DNA from: Symbiotaphrina buchneri
Lineage: Eukaryota > Ascomycota > Symbiotaphrinales > Symbiotaphrinaceae
DNA length: 64,000 nucleotides
Direction: 5' to 3'
Assembly (NCBI GenBank): GCA_001599915.1
Contig: BCIG01000014.1
Location: forward strand, 310,001 to 374,000
Part shown: piece after piece, positions 56,603 through 64,000 of the stretch
How the letters are laid out: each line of letters begins with the position of its first letter
How positions within the stretch are numbered: the stretch's first letter is position 1
Notes under the pieces: generated by a model
The model's database searches: none
What the model was told of the DNA's origin: nothing
Seen by the model: the letters and a program-made list of their open reading frames with translations, nothing else
Made by a program: the position numbers and the translations under genes

Positions 56603-58844
56603 CTTTGCGAGGGAGGCCCGAGTGGGACCCAGGGTATATGTGAGTATGAGTATGTGAGGTGGTGCCCAGAAGACCGTTGTTGAACGAACAGCTGTGAACA
56701 AAGGCTGAGATGTCCCAGAGAGGACAGCTGTAGGCCCTTTACGGTGAAGCGATTAAGAAGGGGAGGATCCAAAGGGTGACCAGCTGTGACCAGCAAGGGA
56801 CTTTCAAAGGATGATCTTTAGGGGACATAAAGAATGTACAGCCCGCTTGTCCATTCACTGGGCGAATGGGAGGAGTGACAGTGGTGGTAATGGACGGGGG
56901 CGGCCTGGTCTCCAGGTCCGTGGGAGCTTCGGTCCTCCAGGAGCGGTCAGGCTGGGGCACGGACGACGGGCCGGTCGAGGTTATTGAGTAGGTTGTCTTC
57001 TTTCTTTCGTTATTCCCTCCGCTGTTCTTGTCCGTACGAACCTGATCACGAAAAGGTTCTCAGGCACACAGCCAATAATAAAATGGCAATGATCGTTTTC
57101 AGGAGAGCGGGCCCTAGGTAAGCTCTGTCAGTCATCCTGAGGTGATGGTGGTGGTATTCATTGAGGCGTACCACAAGCACCCTTAACCGGAGCCCAGTTT
57201 TAGTCGAAAGGGCAAAGCTTCAGCTCTGGCGCTCAGGTACTCTGTACTCGAACTTGGACAAGCTTCAGCCTGGAACAAGCCGATCGGCTAACTGGAAGGA
57301 ACTGCCACGCCCGTCTCCGTCCAGCAAGCTCCGGCAGCCAAGCCCACCTGCTACTTAGTACAGGTACCGAGGTTGGTATGACGAGAACAAGAACGGCTCC
57401 TGTCTTCAGCGCCCCTTAACCAGTATGTCGATATATGAATCGTACTTATTCCAGACCTCGGCGGTGATCTAGCCCTGCGGCAATGGCGCTGCGCAATCAA
57501 GAGCAGATGGATTCGCGCTCGACCAGCCAAGGGACTGTGGATGGGAGCAACCGCAACAAATCCAAGAACAACAACCTGCAAAGCAATGGCGGCAACAGCT
57601 CTGGATCCAGTCTCACCTTGACACTGTTATATATCTGTTGTGCTGCCACCACGCAGGCAACCAAACCGGCACGAGCGTCAGTCTCATGGTCGGTCACGTC
57701 GACTCGATTCTGACCCGGGAGACTATGACCGGCACGGAGAAGATGCAGCGACAGACAGCTACAGGAGCTACAGCCTACCAACTCGCAAGATACGTGCCGC
57801 GCTAACCGTTGACTTGGTGGTCATAAATGGCCCATGGGCCTTGGTCAGGAAAGAAGGTGAAATACTAGCAATCTACAACTGATTTCTGCCCTTTTACCGG
57901 CTTTCCTGCCTGCATCCATCGCTGCCAAGGTCAGGAGCGCTGCAGTGAGTGGTCAGAAGGGCAACCCCAAGGGCTCACACACCACCCCCTGCACGAAGCT
58001 ACAGCTGCACTTGACCAAGAAGATGCTCGTCGAACGAGCCAGCTGCCCTTCCATTCCCTCTGCGCGCCATACAGTAGTCCAAGTCTCACTCCCATACTCC
58101 CTACTCCATGCAACATGCGACATGCAAGAATGCAGTGACACAACCTCAAAAGGGCGCCAGATGCAGTCGGTAGTCGGTCGTAGTCTCGGCCAATCAGTGG
58201 CTGCTTCTTGGAGACTGGCCCTGTAACAAGACGGAAAGCTGCAGGTATGCAACAAGGAGGAACGGTCCTCGGTCTACCCTATCACCGGCTGGCATACACT
58301 CTGCATCAAGATGCCAGCAAAACTTCCTTCAAAGACCCCTTTTTGAGGTACGGTCAAAGGAGTATGTTGGACCGCTGCGACAAATCTAAAGGAGTGCGCC
58401 TGTAGTTCCCGGTGTTGATTCCATGTTGGTGTTCTACGGTACGCGAATGCTTGGGGTCCCTTCTCAGGTAGAATAAAAAGAACCAATGGCATCTCGACTC
58501 GCAAGGGCCTCGAATTTGGACATCTTGCGGGACTCTGTACTGGAACACGAAACGGCCCAAGTATGATCTAAGCTGACGGAGACAAAGCCGCCAGCAACTA
58601 TGCGCAGGAGGCTGCCGGTGGCCGGTAGAGCAGGAAGCGTCGAAGGGAGACAAATCTCCTAATCCTTAGCACTTAATGTGGTAATCTCGAAACCCTGATC
58701 CACGGGGCAGTAAGCAGACTTCGCCCAGAAATACATCCGCCTGATCTTAGCTCAGCCACGGATGCTCGATCGAACAGGTGAATGATACTTTGGTGTCTCT
58801 CACTGGGGTTGATCCGGCCTGTGCATCGAGCTAGAAGGCCTCAA
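56603..58844. other. Long intergenic region without a recognised gene
   Basis: About 2.2 kb, the largest gene-free stretch in the window. Several open frames of 60-110 residues occur on both strands, none with motifs or compatible splice sites. It may hold a long 5' leader of the Artemis-like gene or a noncoding RNA. Confidence 0.5.
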
Positions 58845-61634
58845 ATGTCTACGTTCGATGGTGTGATAGAAGGTTGTAACATTTTTTTTATCAAGGCACA
58901 GAGAGACGTCGCTGACGCTCGGCAGAATTTCCTGAAATACGGAGTAAGTCTGCGGTTGCTACTTGCTGCTTTGAATGCACGCTCACGTCTGGACAGTCGA
59001 TCATTTCAGGACGATCAGTGGTAGAACTCCGCCTCTGGCAGGCTTTTTGAGCCATGTCCATAGTGATCATCTTCAGGGGCTCGAGTCCCTGAAGGCGCCC
59101 TTCATCTACTGTTCTGCAGCTACCAAGGAGGTGTGTTCGTCTTCCACTCAGCCTCTAGACTTGCTCACGTTCAGTCAGTTACTCCTACGCTTGGAGAAAT
59201 ATCCTCACCGGATGAATTTCGCCAAAGGCATTCTTGAGTCACGGAAGCAAAGCTACAAGCATCTTAGAAGAATTCTGGTGATTACCTTGATTCGGGGATC
59301 TGCGTTCTGAATATTGTCTGCTAACCCATACGAAGAAACCCCTCCCCTTGGAAACACCGGTCGAGGTAGAACTCGGGCCAGGTCGATGGCTCAAGGTTAC
59401 CCTATTCGATGTGAGCATTTACATGAATTTTGCGACGCAACTGACTGCTTTCAGGCCAATCATTGTGCGGGCGCTGTCATGTTCCTAATTCAAGACAGGC
59501 AGAGAGCAGTCCTTTACACAGGTGATATTCGCTGTAAGCGACACGAGATCTCCTTTCATGACAACGCTGAGTCCTGATACAGCTGAAGCTTGGTGGGTGA
59601 ACTCTTTGGTCAGGAATCCTGTCTTGGTACCGTTTTCTACAGGGGCAAAAAGGCTGGATAAGATGTATCTTGACACTACATTTGCCGCAAACTTCCCCCC
59701 TTATAGGCGTTTCCCAACGAAAAGAGATGGTCTAGCAGAACTCCTCGAAAAGATCTCGAAGTACCCCGATGACACAACCTTTCACTTCAATGCCTGGACA
59801 TTCGGATACGAGGATGTTTGGGTTGCCCTGTCGACCACTCTTGGATGTCAAGTAAAGCCTCTTGTGAAGGACAATGGGACCTTCTGACAGTCACTAGGTC
59901 CATGTAGATGAATATAAACTTAGACTATACTCATCACTTCGGACGGCTGATAACTCAGCCGGCTTTCTCCCGTCGGAGGCACCCGCGTTATCTGGATTCA
60001 TGTGTGGTAATCGGATGCACGAAGGTTGTCTTACCGGCAATCCTAATACACGACTACATAGCTGCGAACGAGGCATGCAATGCCCCATCGTACTCAACGG
60101 ATCCAACGTGGTCCAAATCACACCGATCATCAACAGACTTGAAAACGGAGGTGAGATTCCGGAATTGGGTGCGGGAGGTGGTCAAGGAGATCTTACGCAG
60201 GCGCATGAACTCGAGCTATATGACGAGGATGCGGTGTCAAAGTTGGTAGAAATCTGTTCGATAGCCATTGGCGATTCCGAAATACAGTCCAAGGTGTCCC
60301 ATTTGCTTTCGAGTGCCTCTTCTTCAACCAAGCATACACTGTCATTGGATGCTCTTGATTGGGAGGCCTTTGATGACATTCCGCTGTCCCAGTTGGCAAG
60401 GGAATTGGAGAAAGTGGCTCAAACACAAGAGCAGCAGCAGGCTTTAAAAGAACATGTCAAAAAAATGGGTACCACCCGTGATCTAGGAGTGAAGGAAGAC
60501 GCCAACAATGTTAAAGGGCTGGCTAAGTCATTAGTAAGTGATGTGCTCTCAACTTTCTGATATTATGCTCACCGGGCATTGAAGACCTTTCCTTATTCCC
60601 GGCATTCATCGTACGAAGAACTGTGCCTTCTCGTAGAGGCATTCAAACCTAAAGACATCCATCCGTGTACTGTTGACGAACTCCATTGGCAGCATTCGAT
60701 CAGCATGCGGGCCTTGTTCGGTCACCTGTGCTCTGGCGACAATTTCTCCCACGATCGGCAGATGTTAGACTTGGAGGAGAGCCATGCTGCGATGTTGAAG
60801 AGAAAATACGACCAGTTAGCTTCTAAGGACATAGCCGATCAAAGTAGTCAAGATACGCAGAGTTCAGATCCCTCGCTGGGTATGAGATCACCGACGGAGT
60901 TGCCAGAGGCCAAAAGGCATAGTACGGAGTCAGGGAATCAGGGAGAGCACACTCATAAAGACAAAGGACACAGTGCGGCAGGTGGGTGCTTGTCTTTAGC
61001 ATCCTCTGCCACAAACGGCCCGCAATTTTCCAATAGATCTGAGCACCGATCATGGCATGATCAAAATCGATCGTCTCAATCTTCCCCGGCTGCGGACCAG
61101 CAGGCATCGTCCTATGCTCCAGAACACGGAGGATGGTACGTTGCAAGCATCTTTCTAATTGCCCATCCTTCGCTATTCGACACTCCTATGATTGCACTAT
61201 TCATCGTTTCGTCCACACTTGGGATCTTCTTCGCTCCATCCCGAGCCGCCCTACAATCATTATTTCCATTGGAATTGATTCGTCTTTTCACCTCAACAAC
61301 TCCCGGGCCCCACGCTTGGCTTCAGTTCTCACTGCCTCTATGTTCAAGCGTCACGTATTTCGTGCCGCTCTACTTTGCTAATCAGTTTCCTAGTCCACCA
61401 GCTTCCCAGCAGCCTGGGCAGCAATCCGAGGCTGAGCATGAGAGTCAGATGAGCATTCCTTCGGCACTCTTCGACTCACAGACAAGCTCATACAACGGCG
61501 ACGAAGCAGATGAGCGTCAGAGCAGAAGAGTTGAGGTCTATGAGGCTGTGGTAAGGGATGGAGCAGCTGGCTGGGCGATACATCGGCCCGTGACTACTGG
61601 CAACAACCATTCAGAGCCAGAAGTCCATCTTTAG
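58845..61634 (+). CDS. Artemis-like beta-CASP metallo-beta-lactamase nuclease
   Basis: Related to Artemis/SNM1 DNA-repair nucleases (end processing, cross-link repair). Nine exons (58845-58872, 58926-58943, 58997-59130, 59179-59277, 59336-59410, 59455-59533, 59583-59851, 59898-60533, 60585-61634) give 795 residues if no further intron exists. Motif 2 is SHVHSDH (His35, His37, Asp39, His40); motif 3 is DANHCAGAVMFL; motif 4 is YTGDIR; beta-CASP motifs are LDTTFAANFPPY and FHFNAWTFGYEDV. A C-terminal domain has FPYSRHSSYEELCLLVEAFK and PCTVDELHW, typical of fungal Artemis. The end (VEVYEAVVRDG...EPEVHL) also fits. Residues about 185-270 of the last exon (61137-61385) are hydrophobic and may be an unspliced intron. 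Confidence 0.88.
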
Positions 61635-61837
61635 CCGAATCTGTTGCTCACAGTCTCCTGGCACGTCCAGCTTGCATCAAGAGCGCCTCAGCATTAGGAA
61701 CTTCTTATATTAGAATATAGAAGAATATTTCCAAGACTGCATTGCAGTAGAGCCTCCCTAAACTCGGGCGGATCACTTCCAGCTATAGTTTGCCCTTACA
61801 CACTGCGGGTATCCTCCATGAAATTCATGATGTTGCA

Positions 61838-64000
61838 CTAATACACAAAATATTTCCCGCTCAGGGGCAACTCCTTGGCCGGGTCAGCTCCCAGCACCAT
61901 ACCATCAGCCTCTACAGTCTAAAGAGAATAAATTGTCAGCACTCCTTATCCGTGCTAATGCGCATCCCATACTGCAAAGGATGGAAACTTACGTAGCTCT
62001 CCGCATCAACCTTCATTCTTGGCATGGTGTCGTTGTACTTCATGTCCTTTTTGCCTATTTTCCGGCAGTTCTTGACGGCTTCTACACGCTTCTTCAAGTT
62101 ATAGCTCTTGACCACACCCGAGTCGATGCTTTCTTTCGACACAAACGTAACGCTGGTGGACGGCACAAACGCCTAAGGACAGTCAGCTTAAGATTCTGTT
62201 GTCAATCCAGACGATCAGGCTTACAGCAAACATTGGCCGCATCATCACAGGTTCCACAGTAGGGATCCTATCGGAAGTCAGTAAGTGAGAGCTAATAAAG
62301 TGTGGCAGGAGTTCATACGATGCATTGGGGTCACCCTAGTCTTAGTTAGCATCTTCGTCGAACTTCAGAACAGCACTGGATCTTACCATCTGCGCATATG
62401 AGATCATGCCACTCTTCAGCACAAGACTTGGTTTGGTGCCGAAATTCTGAGGAGTCCAAAGCACAAGGTCTGCCAGTTTGCCAACTTCGATGCTGCCAAT
62501 GACGTGCGCCATACCCTGAGCAATGGCGGGATTGATAGTATACTTGCTGATATATCTCTTCACGCGAAAGTTATCGGCGCCTGTTCCCTCATCTTCCTTA
62601 AGTGACCCACGCTGCACCTTATTCTTATGGGCGGTGTGCCAGGTGCGGAGGATGACTTCACCACAGCGACCCATGGCTTGAGAATCTGAGGACATCATAC
62701 TAATCGCTCCGAGGTCATGCAAAACATCCTCAGCCGCAATGGTCTCAGCACGTATTCGGCTTTCAGCGAAGGCAACGTCTTCTGGTATGTTCCTTGAGAG
62801 ATGATGGCAGACCATCAACATGTCCAGATGCTCGTCAAGGGTATTTCCGGTATATGGCCTTGTTGGGTTCGTACTACTGGGGATCACATTAGGATGCTCG
62901 ACAACAGATATGATATCAGGCGCGTGGCCACCTCCAGCCCCTTCCGTGTGGTAAGTATGGATTGCCCGATCTTTGAAAGCCTTGATGGTCTGCTCCACAA
63001 ACCCGGACTCGTTGAGAGTATCCGTATGAATAAGACACTGCACATCGTACTCATCACAGACACTGTAAGGTAGATTGGTGAGCATGGTGTAGTCTAGGAG
63101 AGTCTGCCGCTTGGAGAGTCTGTCACTTGGAGGAGCCCTTACCTGAGACAGGAGTCAATGACGGCCGGAGTGGTACCCCAGTCCTCGTGCAGCTTCAGAC
63201 CGGCCACACCTGCTGCGCATTGCTCTTGTAATGCACGCTTGTCGCTATCATTGCCTTTGCCAGTGATACCGAAGTTGAGTGGCAGCTCGTCGCAAGCTTG
63301 CAGCATCTGCCGAATGTGGGTTTTACCTGGAGTACAGGTGGTAGCATTCGTCCCAGTACTAGCGGGGTTAGAGTACTCCTGTGATTCAAGCTGATTGATC
63401 TTACCTAGGCCCGGTTCCACCTCCAAGCATCGTGGTGATACCTGATGAGATCGCTTCATAAGCTTGTTGAGGGCAAATGAAGTGTATATGCGTGTCGAAA
63501 CCACCGGCTGTCAAAATCTTGCCTTCGCCTGCAATTACATCTGTGCAAGAACCAACAACCATGTTAGGGTCCACGCCTTCCATGACATCTGGATTTCCCG
63601 CTTTTCCTATGCCCACAATCACGCCGTTCCGGATGCCTACGTCACTCTTGTATATCCCAGTCCAATCAACAACAAGAGCATTCGTGATGAGCGTATCAAG
63701 AGTTTCCGAGTCAGACCTTCCATTGGCTTGACCCATACCCTCTCGAATGGTTTTACCACCACCAAAAGTGCACTCGTCACCATACACCGTGTAGTCCTTC
63801 TCTACTTTAATCCACAAGTCGGTATTTCCTAATCGGACTAGGTCACCAGTTGTAGGGCCGAACATGCCACAATAAGTCGCTCTGTCCATGGAAAACGGCT
63901 CAATCAACCCTACATCGGAAGCCAGATCAGGGGCATGGGCAAACCCTCCTGCCTCAAGGCGCTTGAGGATCTCGTCCGCGCGAGCTAAATCGAGTGGACC
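61838..64000 (-). CDS. URE1: Urease, single-chain eukaryotic type (5' part outside the window)
   Basis: Nickel enzyme that hydrolyses urea to ammonia and carbamate. Exons on the minus strand: 64000(partial)-63405, 63358-63143, 63062-62387, 62335-62319, 62267-62225, 62172-61993 and 61918-61838. Seen: [20 protein letters not shown], nickel ligands [28 protein letters not shown] with the lysine that is carbamylated, [22 protein letters not shown], and the flap [20 protein letters not shown] with its Cys-His. The C-terminus ends SGKYFVY. One exon is only 17 nt. The frame at the right edge is open ([19 protein letters not shown]), so the gamma and beta regions lie beyond 64000. Accessory proteins (UreD, F, G) are not in the window. 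Confidence 0.97.

Noticed and set aside
56603-58844. Several open frames of 60-110 residues as small genes
   Set aside because: None has motifs, a plausible splice structure or codon bias; equal numbers occur on both strands.
58938-58946. TACGGAGTA copy near the Artemis-like gene as a regulatory motif
   Set aside because: It overlaps the end of exon 2 and its donor (CGGA|GTAAGT), so coding and splicing explain it.
1-64000. CRISPR arrays, operons, rRNA or phage-like clusters
   Set aside because: The window is eukaryotic nuclear DNA with spliced genes; no regularly spaced repeats, rRNA or capsid genes were seen.

Overview
This window is nuclear DNA from a filamentous ascomycete fungus (Pezizomycotina, most likely Eurotiomycetes, near Aspergillus/Penicillium). 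The basis is many short spliceosomal introns (about 45-120 nt) with GT..AG ends and CTAAC/CTGAC-like branch points, single-gene transcription units on both strands, a trifunctional fungal HIS4, a single-chain eukaryotic urease, NGG1, CSN12, NPR2 and SDS22 homologues, and a Zn2Cys6 regulator. Splice structures were worked out by hand; for almost every gene the exon sum is a multiple of three and the joined protein runs through conserved motifs.

Left part (1-14 kb): a proline-rich protein; glutathione reductase GLR1 with two plausible starts, convergent with HIS4 (stop codons about 65 nt apart); an NADP-dependent medium-chain reductase; a Maf-family nucleotide pyrophosphatase; an AT-rich island with an (ATT)n microsatellite and a 100-N assembly gap; then a small bHLH factor divergent from the recombination mediator SFR1/MEI5.

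Middle-left (14-30 kb): a DHA2-type MFS efflux pump that looks recently broken; an SRA-YDG domain protein, predicted to bind modified DNA, with a perfect 19-bp palindrome in its upstream region; an anchored alpha/beta hydrolase; NPR2 of the GATOR1/SEACIT complex; a single-pass glycoprotein of unknown function; and a peroxisomal ABCD half-transporter.

Middle-right (30-44 kb): a PSR-type CTD-like phosphatase, SDS22 with eight exons, a xylose-reductase-type aldo-keto reductase, Sec61 beta (SBH1), ribosomal protein eL20, CSN12, and a BTB/POZ protein. Right part (44-64 kb): a Zn2Cys6 transcription factor, a membrane RING-H2 ligase, SAGA subunit NGG1/ADA3, an FRG1-like protein, a 2OG-Fe(II) oxygenase-like protein, a conserved unknown, an Artemis-like beta-CASP nuclease, and the 3' part of urease running off the right edge.

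The genes are mostly unrelated housekeeping functions and I see no biosynthetic cluster. The most unusual items are the SRA protein with its palindrome, the decaying MFS pump with a GC-AG intron and a CGG-N4-CCG dyad in its promoter, a dyad of Gcn4/CpcA-like sites before HIS4, an exact 10-bp tandem repeat upstream of GLR1, and a dispersed intergenic motif TACTCCGTA/TACGGAGTA. I did not find a clearly new multi-gene system.
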